DNA of 64,000 nt from Pseudomonas gessardii (GTDB taxonomy: Bacteria > Pseudomonadota > Gammaproteobacteria > Pseudomonadales > Pseudomonadaceae): positions 1 to 64,000 of the forward strand of contig NZ_MNPU01000007.1 of the NCBI RefSeq assembly GCF_001983165.1, given 5' to 3'. This document shows, piece by piece, positions 18,901 to 27,389 of the stretch. Every line of letters begins with the position of its first letter. Position 1 is the stretch's first letter. The notes below the pieces were generated by a model. That model was given only the letters and a program-made list of their open reading frames with translations, ran no database searches and was not told the origin of the DNA. A program made the translations under genes and the position numbers.

Positions 18901-21900
18901 GTGTCGTTGATCGTGGTAGTTGCGCCATTGCCTGCGACTACGAGCTTCTCGAAGTTACCGCCAGCGGTGTCGGTGATCTTGACGGTCTGGGTACTCTTGT
19001 CGATGAACACGTCATCGCCTGGAGCATCAACTGTCACGGTACCGACGGTTTCACCGGCCTTGATGGTGATGGTTTGTTTGTTGTCGAGGGTCAAGGTGAC
19101 GTCGGTGTCAGCCTTGTTGCTCAAGGTGGCGGTGTAGGTGATCTTGCCGCCTTCGTTGACGGCGCTTGGCGCGGTCAGGGTGACGGTGGTGGTGTTATCG
19201 GTGCTCGGGGTATCCGTCACGACGGTGGTGACTTTATCGGTACCTGGAACCAGGTTTTCAAAGTGCTCGCCGCCAGTTACTTCCTTGATGCCGGTAGTAA
19301 CAGTCTGGTCGCCTTTGTACACATCATCTGGAGCCACAACCGAAACAGTACCGCTCGATTGGTCCACACCGATGGTGATGACTTGTTTGTTATCCAGGGT
19401 GATCGTCAACGGACCAGTGGTGTTCAGCACCGGTGTGCCGTTCTTATCCACCAGGGTCGCGGTGTAGACGATCTGGCCGCCTTCGCCCACGGTTTTAGTG
19501 GCCGTCAGGACCACATCAACCTTGTCGATGGTGTCGTTGATGGTGGTAGTGGCGCCATTGCCTGCTACCACGAGCTTCTCGAAGTTACCGCCAGCGGTGT
19601 CGGTGATCTGGACGGTTTGCGAAGACTTGTCGATGAAGACGTCATCGCCAGGGGCATCCACCGTCACGGTACCGACGGTTTCGCCAGCTTTGATGGTGAT
19701 GGTTTGTTTGTTATCGAGTGTCAGGGTGACGTCAGTGTCAGCCTTGTTGCTCAAGGTGGCGGTGTAGGTGATCTTGCCGCCTTCGTTGACGGCGCTTGGC
19801 GCGGTCAGGGTGACGGTGGTGGTGTTATCGGTGCCCGGTGTATCCGTCACCACGGTAGTGACTTTATCGGTACCTGGAACCAGGTTTTCAAAGTGCTCGC
19901 CGCCAGTTACTTCCTTGATGCCGGTAGTAACAGTCTGGTCGCCTTTGTACACATCATCTGGAGCCACAACCGAAACAGTACCGCTCGATTGGTCCACACC
20001 GATGGTGATGACTTGTTTGTTATCCAGGGTGATCGTCAACGGACCAGTGGTGTTCAGCACCGGTGTGCCGTTCTTATCCACCAGGGTCGCGGTGTAGACG
20101 ATCTGGCCGCCTTCGCCCACGGTTTTAGTGGCCGTCAGGACCACATCAACCTTGTCGATGGTGTCGTTGATGGTGGTAGTGGCGCCATTGCCTGCTACCA
20201 CGAGCTTCTCGAAGTTACCGCCAGCGGTGTCGGTGATCTGGACGGTTTGCGAAGACTTGTCGATGAAGACGTCATCGCCAGGGGCATCCACCGTCACGGT
20301 ACCGACGGTTTCGCCAGCTTTGATGGTGATGGTTTGTTTGTTATCGAGTGTCAGGGTGACGTCAGTGTCAGCCTTGTTGCTCAAGGTGGCGGTGTAGGTG
20401 ATCTTGCCGCCTTCGTTGACGGCGCTTGGCGCGGTCAGGGTGACGGTGGTGGTGTTATCGGTGCCCGGTGTATCCGTCACCACGGTAGTGACTTTATCGG
20501 TACCTGGAACCAGGTTTTCAAAGTGCTCGCCGCCGGTGACTTCTTTAATGCCGGTAGTAACGGTTTGATCGCCTTTGTACACATCATCCGGGGCCACAAC
20601 CGAAACAGTACCGCTCGATTGGTCCACACCGATGGTGATGACTTGTTTGTTATCCAGGGTGATAGTCAGCGGGCCGGTGGTGTTCAGCACCGGTGTGCCG
20701 TTTTTATCCACAAGCGTGGCGGTGTAGACGATCTGGCCGCCTTCGCCCACGGTTTTGGTTGCGGTCAGCACCACATCGACTTTGTCGATGGTGTCGTTGA
20801 TCGTGGTAGTCGCACCATTGCCAGCCACCACGAGCTTCTCGAAGTTACCGCCGGCGGTGTCGGTGATCTGGACAGTCTGGGTGCTCTTGTCGATGAATAC
20901 GTCATCGCCTGGAGCGTCCACCGTCACGGTACCGACGGTTTCACCGGCCTTGATGGTGATGGTTTGCTTGTTATCGAGTGTCAGGGTGACGTCGGTATCC
21001 GCTTTATTAGAAAGCGTAGCGGTGTAGGTGATTTTTCCACCCTCACTCACTTCAGACGGAGCCGTCAAAGTCACAGTCGTGGTGTTATCGGTACCTGGGG
21101 TATCAGTAACAGTCGTGGTGACCTTGTCAGTACCCGGAACCAGGTTTTCAAAGTGCTCGCCACCGGTAACTTCTTTAATACCGGTAGTAACGGTTTGATC
21201 GCCTTTGTACACATCATCCGGGGCCACAACCGAAACAGTGCCGCTCGATTGGTCCACACCGATGGTGATGACCTGCTTGTTATCCAGAGTGATAGTCAAC
21301 GGGCCAGTGGTGTTCAGCACCGGTGTGCCGTTTTTATCCACAAGCGTGGCGGTGTAGACAATTGCGCCGCCTTCGCCCACGGTTTTAGTGGCCGTCAGTA
21401 CCACATCGACCTTGTCGATAGTGTCGTTGATGGTGGTAGTGGCGCCATTGCCTGCGACTACGAGTTTCTCGAAGTTGCCACCGGCGGTGTCAGTGATCTT
21501 GACGGTCTGCGAAGACTTGTCGATGAACACGTCATCGCCTGGAGCATCCACCGTCACGGTGCCGACAGTTTCGCCAGCTTTGATGGTGATGGTTTGCTTG
21601 TTGTCGAGGGTCAGGGTGACGTCAGTATCCGCTTTATTAGAAAGCGTAGCGGTGTAGGTGATTTTTCCACCCTCACTCACTTCAGACGGAGCCGTCAAAG
21701 TCACAGTGGTGGTGTTATCGGTACCCGGTGTATCCGTCACCACGGTGGTGACTTTATCGGTCCCCGGAACCAGATTTTCAAAGTGCTCACCGCCGGTGAC
21801 TTCTTTAATGCCGGTAGTAACAGTCTGATCACCTTTGTACACATCATCCGGGGCCACAACCGAAACAGTGCCGCTCGATTGGTCCACACCGATGGTGATG

Positions 21901-24900
21901 ACTTGTTTGTTATCCAGGGTGATAGTCAACGGGCCAGTGGTGTTCAGCACCGGTGCGCCGTTTTTATCCACAAGCGTGGCGGTGTAGACAATTGCGCCGC
22001 CTTCGCCCACGGTTTTAGTGGCCGTCAGCACCACATCGACCTTGTCGATAGTGTCGTTGATGGTGGTAGTCGCACCATTGCCAGCCACCACGAGCTTCTC
22101 GAAGTTGCCGCCGGCGGTGTCGGTGATCTGGACAGTCTGGGTGCTCTTGTCGATGAACACGTCATCGCCAGGGGCATCCACCGTCACCGTGCCAACAGTT
22201 TCGCCGGCCTTGATGGTGATGGTTTGCTTGTTGTCGAGGGTCAAGGTGACGTCGGTGTCAGCCTTGTTGCTCAAGGTGGCGGTGTAGGTGATCTTGCCGC
22301 CTTCGTTGACGGCGCTTGGCGCGGTCAGGGTGACGGTGGTGGTGTTATCGGTGCCCGGTGTATCCGTCACCACGGTAGTGACTTTATCGGTACCCGGAAC
22401 CAGGTTTTCAAAGTGCTCGCCACCGGTGACTTCCTTGATGCCGGTAGTAACAGTCTGGTCGCCTTTGTACACGTCATCCGGGGCCACAACCGAAACAGTG
22501 CCGCTCGATTGGTCTACACCGATGGTGATGACTTGTTTGTTATCCAGAGTGATCGTCAGCGGGCCGGTGGTGTTCAGCACCGGTGTGCCGTTTTTATCCA
22601 CAAGCGTGGCGGTGTAGACGATCTGGCCGCCTTCGCCCACGGTTTTGGTCGCAGTCAGGACCACATCAACCTTGTCGATGGTGTCGTTGATCGTGGTAGT
22701 CGCGCCATTGCCAGCCACCACGAGCTTCTCGAAGTTACCGCCGGCGGTGTCGGTGATCTGGACGGTTTGCGAAGACTTGTCGATGAACACGTCATCGCCA
22801 GGGGCATCCACCGTCACGGTACCGACAGTTTCGCCAGCTTTGATGGTGATGGTTTGCTTGTTATCGAGCGTCAGGGTGACGTCGGTATCCGCTTTATTAG
22901 AAAGCGTAGCGGTGTAGGTGATCTTGCCGCCTTCACTCACTTCCGACGGAGCCGTCAAAGTCACAGTGGTGGTGTTATCGGTACCCGGTGTATCCGTCAC
23001 AACGGTAGTGACTTTATCGGTACCCGGAACCAGGTTTTCAAAGTGCTCGCCACCGGTGACTTCCTTGATGCCGGTAGTAACAGTCTGGTCGCCTTTGTAC
23101 ACGTCATCCGGCGCCACAACCGAAACAGTACCGCTCGACTGGTTCACGCCGATGGTGATGACCTGGTTGTTATCCAGCGTCACAGTCACAGGGCCGGTGG
23201 TGTTCAGCACCGGTGCGCCGTTTTTATCCACAAGCGTGGCGGTGTAGACAATCTCGCCGCCTTCACCCACGGTTTTGGTCGCCGTCAGAACCACATCAAC
23301 CTTGTCGATGGTGTCGTTGATCTGCGTTGTCGCCCCACCCGGTGCGATATCCAGCTTCTCGAAACCACCGCCCACGAAGTCTGGATTGATCGTGACGTTG
23401 ATCGGACCTGCGTCTTTGAAGACGTCGTCGCCCGGTGCCTTGGAGGTCACCTGGCCGGTTGTCTCGCCCTTGGCGATGGTGATGACGTCACCGTTGCTCA
23501 GGGTCAGGGTCAGGTCGCTGCCGGCCTTGTTGCTCAAGGTCGCGGTGTAGGTAATGGTCCCGCCTTCGTTGGCCTCGCCTGGCGCGGTCAGGGTGACGGT
23601 GGTGGTGTCGGTGGTGCCGGGGGTGTCGGTTACGGTGGTGTTGACCGGCGTAGTGCCTGGCACCAGGTTCTCGAAATGCGCGCCGCCGGTCACCTGGGTG
23701 ATGGCGGTGGTGACGGTCTGGTTGCCTTCATACACATCGTTCGGCGCAACCGTGGTGGTGGTGCCGGCGGATTGGCCGACGCCGATAGTAATGGTCTGGC
23801 CATTGTCCAGCGTCACGGTCAGCGGATTGGTGGCATTGGTCACGGGGTTGCCAGCCTTGTCCACCAGCGACGCGGTGTAGACGATAGTACCGCCTTCGCC
23901 CACGGTGGTCGTCGCGGTCAGGACCACATCGACCTTGTCGAGCGTGTCGTTGACGGTGGTGGTTGCCCCATCGCCCGCCACTTCCAGTTTTTCGAAGTTG
24001 CCGCCGGTTGTCTCGGTGATCTTGACGGTTTGCGTGCTCTTATCGACAAACACGTCATCGCCCGGAGCATCGACCGTGACCGAACCAATGGTTTCGCCCG
24101 CCTTGATAATGATGGTCGAACCGTTATCCAGCTTCAGCGTAACGTCAGTCTCCGCCTTATTGGAGAGCGTGGCGGTGTAGGTGATCTGGCCGCCTTCGCT
24201 GACATCGCCCGGTGCGGTCAGCGTCACGGTGGTGGTGTCGACCGAGTCGGTGATGGTGGTGACGGCTGGCGCCGGGTTGGGCACCAGGTTTTCAAAATTG
24301 CCGCCGGTGGTCCCGGTGATGGTCGTGGTGACCGTGCTGCCGTTGACGTAGACGTCATTGGCCGGGGTGTCGACCACCACGGTGCCCACGGATTCACCGG
24401 CCTTGATGGTAATCACTGAACCGTTGGACAGGGTGACCGTCAGCGGGGTTTGCGCCGGGTTGGTCAAGGTCGCGGTGTAGGTGATCTGGCCGCCCTCGGT
24501 GACCGTGTTGGTGGCGGTGAGGGTCAGGCCGGTGTCGTCGAGCGAGTCGGTAATCGTGGTGACGGCTGGCGTGGTGTCGGGCACCAGGTTTTCAAAGTTG
24601 CCCCCGGTTGCCCCGGTAATCGTGGTGCTGACCGTGCTGCCATTGTTGTAGACGTCATTGGCCGGCGTTTCGACCACCACGGTGCCCGTGGACTTGCCCG
24701 GTTCGATAGTAATCACCGAGCCGTTGCTCAAGGTGATGGTGACCGGGGTCTGCGCCGGGTTGGTCAAGGTGGCGGTGTAGGTGATCGGGCCGCCCTCGGT
24801 CACCGTTTCGCCTGCTGTCAGGGTGACCGTGGTGGTGTCGATGGTGTCGGTGATCTGGGTCACGGCCGGTGTTGGGTCGGTGGTCACGATCAGGTTGGCG

Positions 24901-25649
24901 CCGCCAGTGGTGCCGGTGATGGTGACGGTGATCTGGCCCGGGTCGATGTACGGGCTGTCGTTGGGCGCCAAGGGTACATTGACGGAGCCGGTCAACTGGC
25001 CGGCGGGGATGGTGATCACTGAACCGTTGGACAGGGTCACATTCAGGTCGCCGCTCGATGCCTGGGTCACGGTGGCGGTATAGGTCAGCACGCCACCGGC
25101 TTCGGTGATCGTCGGGGTTGCGCTCAGCGTCAGGGTGGCCGCCTGTTGGACCAGGCCTGCATTGGTGCCCAGCCCTCCGATGTCTTGGGTCAGGGGCGAA
25201 GTGGCAAAGCCCAGGCCGCCAGTCGGGAAGCCAATCTGCGGCGCAACGCTGCCCGCAGTCGCATCCAGCAGGACAAAGCTGTGACCGCCCCCCGCAGCGC
25301 CCGTACCGGGAGCATTTGCGCCGGCGGCGGTGGCTTCCAGGTCGGTTGTCGGGTCAGCGCCGGCCGCAATGGCTTGTTGCAGCTCGGCAACTGACGGCGC
25401 GGCCTGGGCGGTCGCTGCGGCCAGGTCGGTGCTGGAGTCCGGTGTCGCGGCGCTCCACTGGGTATCGCGGCCCAGGTCCAGAATGCGACCATCGGCCAGC
25501 TCCAGGCTGATGGCGCCCGACATACCGGTGTCGACTTGGTCGCCCGCGAACAGGCGGTCACCTTCAACGAGTACACGCCGCGCCCCTTCCGGAGAAATAA
25601 CAAAAACCTGGCCAACAATGCTTTTGACGATGGCAACAACACTGCTCAT
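12969..25649 (-). CDS. lapA: LapA, giant RTX biofilm adhesin
   Basis: A 4226-residue adhesin secreted by LapEBC and held at the outer membrane. From N to C: a retention module (1-105); the LapG cleavage site T107-A108-A109-G110; a Gly/Ala linker; about 27 Ig-like repeats of 100-110 residues (about 175-2960), each with an EGG.I.YTATL core; a Calx-beta-like unit; a cadherin-like block with VNDAPV; a PA14-like block (YTFSGYGDDSILINVGG); a von Willebrand A domain with the MIDAS motif DTSGSMGSDS near 3725; RTX nonapeptides (GGxGxD) near 4070-4140; and a C-terminal type I secretion signal ending KVDHT. The start has GGAGAA six bases upstream. It is shorter than the LapA of P. fluorescens Pf0-1 (about 5200 residues) because it has fewer repeats. 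It is transcribed divergently from lapE. Ca2+ binding and c-di-GMP control are inferred from the family. Confidence 0.95.
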   Translation of the reverse strand: MSSVVAIVKSIVGQVFVISPEGARRVLVEGDRLFAGDQVDTGMSGAISLELADGRILDLGRDTQWSAATPDSSTDLAAATAQAAPSVAELQQAIAAGADPTTDLEATAAGANAPGTGAAGGGHSFVLLDATAGSVAPQIGFPTGGLGFATSPLTQDIGGLGTNAGLVQQAATLTLSATPTITEAGGVLTYTATVTQASSGDLNVTLSNGSVITIPAGQLTGSVNVPLAPNDSPYIDPGQITVTITGTTGGANLIVTTDPTPAVTQITDTIDTTTVTLTAGETVTEGGPITYTATLTNPAQTPVTITLSNGSVITIEPGKSTGTVVVETPANDVYNNGSTVSTTITGATGGNFENLVPDTTPAVTTITDSLDDTGLTLTATNTVTEGGQITYTATLTNPAQTPLTVTLSNGSVITIKAGESVGTVVVDTPANDVYVNGSTVTTTITGTTGGNFENLVPNPAPAVTTITDSVDTTTVTLTAPGDVSEGGQITYTATLSNKAETDVTLKLDNGSTIIIKAGETIGSVTVDAPGDDVFVDKSTQTVKITETTGGNFEKLEVAGDGATTTVNDTLDKVDVVLTATTTVGEGGTIVYTASLVDKAGNPVTNATNPLTVTLDNGQTITIGVGQSAGTTTTVAPNDVYEGNQTVTTAITQVTGGAHFENLVPGTTPVNTTVTDTPGTTDTTTVTLTAPGEANEGGTITYTATLSNKAGSDLTLTLSNGDVITIAKGETTGQVTSKAPGDDVFKDAGPINVTINPDFVGGGFEKLDIAPGGATTQINDTIDKVDVVLTATKTVGEGGEIVYTATLVDKNGAPVLNTTGPVTVTLDNNQVITIGVNQSSGTVSVVAPDDVYKGDQTVTTGIKEVTGGEHFENLVPGTDKVTTVVTDTPGTDNTTTVTLTAPSEVSEGGKITYTATLSNKADTDVTLTLDNKQTITIKAGETVGTVTVDAPGDDVFIDKSSQTVQITDTAGGNFEKLVVAGNGATTTINDTIDKVDVVLTATKTVGEGGQIVYTATLVDKNGTPVLNTTGPLTITLDNKQVITIGVDQSSGTVSVVAPDDVYKGDQTVTTGIKEVTGGEHFENLVPGTDKVTTVVTDTPGTDNTTTVTLTAPSAVNEGGKITYTATLSNKADTDVTLTLDNKQTITIKAGETVGTVTVDAPGDDVFIDKSTQTVQITDTAGGNFEKLVVAGNGATTTINDTIDKVDVVLTATKTVGEGGAIVYTATLVDKNGAPVLNTTGPLTITLDNKQVITIGVDQSSGTVSVVAPDDVYKGDQTVTTGIKEVTGGEHFENLVPGTDKVTTVVTDTPGTDNTTTVTLTAPSEVSEGGKITYTATLSNKADTDVTLTLDNKQTITIKAGETVGTVTVDAPGDDVFIDKSSQTVKITDTAGGNFEKLVVAGNGATTTINDTIDKVDVVLTATKTVGEGGAIVYTATLVDKNGTPVLNTTGPLTITLDNKQVITIGVDQSSGTVSVVAPDDVYKGDQTVTTGIKEVTGGEHFENLVPGTDKVTTTVTDTPGTDNTTTVTLTAPSEVSEGGKITYTATLSNKADTDVTLTLDNKQTITIKAGETVGTVTVDAPGDDVFIDKSTQTVQITDTAGGNFEKLVVAGNGATTTINDTIDKVDVVLTATKTVGEGGQIVYTATLVDKNGTPVLNTTGPLTITLDNKQVITIGVDQSSGTVSVVAPDDVYKGDQTVTTGIKEVTGGEHFENLVPGTDKVTTVVTDTPGTDNTTTVTLTAPSAVNEGGKITYTATLSNKADTDVTLTLDNKQTITIKAGETVGTVTVDAPGDDVFIDKSSQTVQITDTAGGNFEKLVVAGNGATTTINDTIDKVDVVLTATKTVGEGGQIVYTATLVDKNGTPVLNTTGPLTITLDNKQVITIGVDQSSGTVSVVAPDDVYKGDQTVTTGIKEVTGGEHFENLVPGTDKVTTVVTDTPGTDNTTTVTLTAPSAVNEGGKITYTATLSNKADTDVTLTLDNKQTITIKAGETVGTVTVDAPGDDVFIDKSSQTVQITDTAGGNFEKLVVAGNGATTTINDTIDKVDVVLTATKTVGEGGQIVYTATLVDKNGTPVLNTTGPLTITLDNKQVITIGVDQSSGTVSVVAPDDVYKGDQTVTTGIKEVTGGEHFENLVPGTDKVTTVVTDTPSTDNTTTVTLTAPSAVNEGGKITYTATLSNKADTDVTLTLDNKQTITIKAGETVGTVTVDAPGDDVFIDKSTQTVKITDTAGGNFEKLVVAGNGATTTINDTIDKVDVVLTATKTVGEGGQIVYTATLVDKNGTPVLNTTGPLTITLDNKQVITIGVDQSSGTVSVVAPDDVYKGEQTVTTGIKEVTGGEHFENLVPGTDKVTTTVTDTPGTDNTTTVTLTAPSEVSEGGKITYTATLSNKADTDVTLTLDNKQTITIKAGETVGTVTVDAPGDDVFIDKSTQTVQITDTAGGNFEKLVVAGNGATTTINDTIDKVDVVLTATKTVGEGGQIVYTATLVDKNGTPVLNTTGPLTITLDNKQVITIGVDQSSGTVSVVAPDDVYKGDQTVTTGIKEVTGGEHFENLVPGTDKVTTVVTDTPGTDNTTTVTLTAPSAVNEGGKITYTATLSNKADTDVTLTLDNKQTITIKAGETVGTVTVDAPGDDVFIDKSSQTVQITDTAGGNFEKLVVAGNGATTTINDTIDKVDVVLTATKTVGEGGQIVYTATLVDKNGTPVLNTTGPLTITLDNKQVITIGVDQSSGTVSVVAPDDVYKGDQTVTTGIKEVTGGEHFENLVPGTDKVTTVVTDTPSTDNTTTVTLTAPSAVNEGGKITYTATLSNKADTDVTLTLDNKQTITIKAGETVGTVTVDAPGDDVFIDKSTQTVKITDTAGGSFEKLVVAGNGATTTINDTIDDVKVVLTATTTSVAEGGQIVYTASLVDKNGAAVTNVGSDLVVKLDNGLSITIGNGKTSSTANFTAPNDFYVGAKDISAKITNVVSGGDKYENLIVVGTPVVTKVTDVTNNTVISIAGDASVTEGQTAHYTLNLTQPADTEVTVTLSYKGVAQDGSDFTGVYTVKIPAGQSSATFDIKTLDDKLTEPTEKFEISISGTSGGNFENLVVSPTNGKVETSIIDNDAPPAIDLDANNSSGATGNDFKTTFTEGGTGVSIADTDIKITDPDSTQLTGATVVLTNTQPNDSLSYTNVPGINVTSATDPATGKITLTLTGAASLADYMQQIKNITFNNSSDDPSTTPRTITVTVTDGGNYSNVATTTVNVVAVNDAPVATGSAITGTEDTSLKLTWANFGVSDVDSPQASLGVKITELPVAGKLQYLAADGTTWTNVTAGQTFTKAQIDGGQLRFTPNANESGADGYGGTGVGNKQADYAQFKFQPTDGKDLGTSTTVKVDITPVADAPTLSVADNNIASVGLTKQSWNSIANLGTNGNGASPTVLKNAIDKAGTPNSTTIATDVASTADVPGGAGSKTSGLIYLEAGKTYTFSGYGDDSILINVGGKDVASGTWGSNSGQFSGTYTPTSNGYYSIDIYHANQAGAGSYDVNLSVNGGATTNLSNTNIPIYTGVNDLINAGAQVSDLHGTNGQGYYDAYKLNEGLENGTVKLSKVTTGLTDTDGSETLSVKIGSIPVGAVLSDGAGHTFTATQGQTEVDVTGWNLNNLSLKPLPYTSGQYNLTVTSTSTESLGGSAQTVAQLPVKVYPATYSGTTATSGDDNVAGTSGNDIIVADVSGLNVVQGKNYNIAFMIDTSGSMGSDSVAAAKASLTTVFNSLKDSIGSSTSGTVNIFLADFSDQVNRTVTVNLKDPGALDALQKVLDKMVSTGGTNYEDVFKAASNFFKSGLATGNTGAINTTYFITDGEPTFYQRAEQTNPTLYGNVKLDDVVNMNNYTLGTATRINIESNISLEINSVGKVTLWYYGTAYDRGTIHAQGDGTYETSVRDGYGNYTDTATATNSQNAFALLKGLSTGGVEAIGLKSGVGLEQLAPYDSDNKPQANIDPKDLANAILGSSEATLPGADRVDGGDGNDILFGDLVSFPGVTGEGYNAIQSYVAGKNGVAVSAVTGQDVHKYITEHYNEFNTSGAKDGNDTLLGGSGDDILFGQGGNDYLDGGKGNDILLGGTGNDTLIGGQGNDILIGGTGADTFIWRSGDVGNDVIKDFKASEGDRIDLRDLLKGETDSTIDNFLKLTTVDNVTTLQISSEGKLNAAGGLANADVTIKLEGNNWSGQTINSLISGADPTIKVDHT
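16950..23247 (-). repeat. LapA tandem repeat array, ten 630-bp units
   Basis: Ten head-to-tail copies of a 630-bp unit encode an alternating pair of Ig-like modules: a 100-residue A module (TLTAPSEVSEGGKITYTATL...) and a 110-residue B module (LTATKTVGEGGQIVYTATL...). Many copies are almost identical in DNA. A larger 1890-bp (three-unit) block appears duplicated: the stretch from 17248 matches that from 19138 over hundreds of bases. More diverged modules flank the array on both sides. Confidence 0.92.
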
Positions 25650-25986
25650 GAAGATTTCTCCGGCGATCCGTTCGGGTGACTTCCATAGGCCTGGCCACTA
25701 GTTAGACGCCAGGTTGGAGGTGCTTTGAAATTTGACGATTGTTTCGTCAATATTTTGGCTTCTTTATTTCGCAATTAACTTTATGCCAAACTATTGACCT
25801 TCTTGGCGCCATCCTAAACAATCGCTCCACTAATGTCACATTGATATTTGCGCGGCGAACCGTCCTACATGTGTGAACCAGTTCCGCTTTTGAACTTTCC
25901 GACGTACGGTCATTACGGTTGCCATTTTCCGACACAGCGGCCTGATCTGCTGTGACTTGAGACAAGAAGTCCTGGGGAATTCCTAA
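25650..25986. promoter_or_regulatory. lapA-lapE divergent intergenic region
   Basis: 337 bp with the lapA and lapE starts facing outward, so promoters for both are expected here. The stretch 25728-25800 is AT-rich and contains the perfect inverted repeat TTGACGA-5 bp-TCGTCAA (25732-25750) and two facing GTCAATA boxes described separately. No sound coding frame is seen; the long minus-strand frame through it is a shadow of lapE. Confidence 0.6.
25746..25798. promoter_or_regulatory. Pair of inverted FleQ-box-like sites upstream of lapA
   Basis: GTCAATATTTTGGC (25746-25759) and GCCAAACTATTGAC (25785-25798) are the same 14-mer in opposite orientation with one mismatch, 25 bp apart and about 100-150 bp upstream of lapA. 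Each matches 11 of 14 bases of the FleQ box GTCAATAAATTGAC as I recall it. FleQ controls lapA in P. putida, so the assignment is plausible but inferred. Confidence 0.5.
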
Positions 25987-27348
25987 ATGCGTCTGCACCT
26001 GCTCAAGGCAATACCGTTCGTCCTCGCTACCAGCTTTGTACAAGCTCAAACCTTGCCGCAAGCAATGCAGCAAGCGTTGGATGTGCATCCGGAAATCCAG
26101 GCCGGGGTGAATAGCCGCCTGTCTGCCGACTACCAATTGAAGGCGGCCCAGGGCGGTTACCTGCCGCGGGTGGATGCTTTGGCGGGTTATGGCCGTGAAG
26201 GCACTGATAATTCCACGACCCGTGCCAACAATGCTTCCCGTGGCAGCTCCAAGGATTGGGATACTCTGAGCCGTGGTGAGTCTAGCCTGCGTTTGCAGCA
26301 AATGATTTTTGACGGTTTTGCCACCTCCAACGAAGTCGGGCGTCAACAAGCCACCGTCAATTCCCGTGCCTACTCGTTGCTCGGCACTTCCGAGCGCACG
26401 GCATTGACCGTCGCCCAGGTTTACCTGGATGTGCTGACCCGTCGCGAGTTTGTACGCCTGGCCGAAGACAATCTGCGTAACCACGAGCGTATCTACGACC
26501 AGATCAAGCTGCGCGCCCAGCGTGGCGTGGGCAGCGGCGCTGACCTGGACCAGGCCGAAGCCCGTCTGGCCCAGGCCCGCAACAACCTGATTACCGAGCA
26601 GACCAACCTGGCCGACGCCCAGACCAATTACTTCAGCGCCGTTGGCCAGATGCCCGACCAACTGGAGCGTCCGGGTGGCCTTGCCATGCTGCCCGCCGAC
26701 CTGAACGAAGCGCGCCGCCAGATGCTCGACAACAGCCCGATCCTGCGTTCGGCCGAGTCCGATATCGTCGCCGCCGAAAAGCAGTATGAAGCCGCCAAAT
26801 CTGCCTTCTACCCACGTTTCGATGCCGAACTGGGCACGAATGCCGACAATAATATCAGTGGTCAGCCTTCCCACAGCAACGGTTGGGAAGCCATGGTCCG
26901 CATGCGTTTCAACCTGTTCGCCGGTGGCAGCAACAAGGCCGATCTGGAGTCCAAGTCCTATCAGTCCAATCAGGCCTTGGATATCCGCAACAATGCTCTG
27001 CGCGTGCTGAACGAAGAGCTGGGCCTGGCCTGGAACGCCTTGAACAACGCCAACGCCCAGGTGCCGATCGCTCAGCAATACGTCGATCACAGCACCAGTG
27101 TGCGCACGGCCTATCAGAAGCAATTCACCCTGGGCGAGCGGACCCTGCTCGACTTGCTCGACAGTGAAAACGAGTTGTTCACCGCTTCGCGTCGTCTGGA
27201 AGATATAAAAAACGTTCAGTTATTTACTCAGTACCGAATCAAGGCGACCATGGGCGAGTTGCTCAAGAGCCAGGGAGTGGTCGCACCGATGGCCTCCGTC
27301 GTACAGAACGACGTGAAGCCGAAAGTTCAACTGCCGGGGATGAATTGA
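25987..27348 (+). CDS. lapE: LapE, TolC-family outer-membrane channel
   Basis: A 453-residue TolC-family protein: signal peptide (1-20, ending QA), then the repeated outer-membrane-efflux fold with long coiled-coil helices (about 60-220 and 270-425; for example RAQRGVGSGADLDQAEARL and QKQFTLGERTLLDLLDSENEL, the usual pattern in type I secretion partners). It forms the outer-membrane pore for LapA export and, in P. fluorescens, is thought to hold LapA in the pore through its N-terminal plug. ATG 25987 has TGGGGA upstream. It is followed by lapB and lapC on the same strand. Confidence 0.94.
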   Translation: MRLHLLKAIPFVLATSFVQAQTLPQAMQQALDVHPEIQAGVNSRLSADYQLKAAQGGYLPRVDALAGYGREGTDNSTTRANNASRGSSKDWDTLSRGESSLRLQQMIFDGFATSNEVGRQQATVNSRAYSLLGTSERTALTVAQVYLDVLTRREFVRLAEDNLRNHERIYDQIKLRAQRGVGSGADLDQAEARLAQARNNLITEQTNLADAQTNYFSAVGQMPDQLERPGGLAMLPADLNEARRQMLDNSPILRSAESDIVAAEKQYEAAKSAFYPRFDAELGTNADNNISGQPSHSNGWEAMVRMRFNLFAGGSNKADLESKSYQSNQALDIRNNALRVLNEELGLAWNALNNANAQVPIAQQYVDHSTSVRTAYQKQFTLGERTLLDLLDSENELFTASRRLEDIKNVQLFTQYRIKATMGELLKSQGVVAPMASVVQNDVKPKVQLPGMN

Positions 27349-27389
27349 GCTATTCCTTATAGACCTATCCGTTAGTTGAGAGAGCCCGC

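Noticed and set aside
16950..23247. Regularly spaced repeats that could suggest a CRISPR array or a satellite
   Set aside because: The 630-bp period is coding, in frame with Ig-like modules of LapA. The units abut without unique spacers and no cas genes are present.
14622..24419. A 3265-codon open frame on the plus strand across lapA
   Set aside because: It is an antisense shadow of lapA. The repeated, GC-rich codons of lapA leave this frame free of stops; the translation is itself repetitive, has no signals or domains, and lacks a ribosome-binding site.
25747..27123. A minus-strand frame of 458 codons running into the lapA-lapE spacer
   Set aside because: It is antisense to lapE for nearly all its length and its start has no ribosome-binding site.
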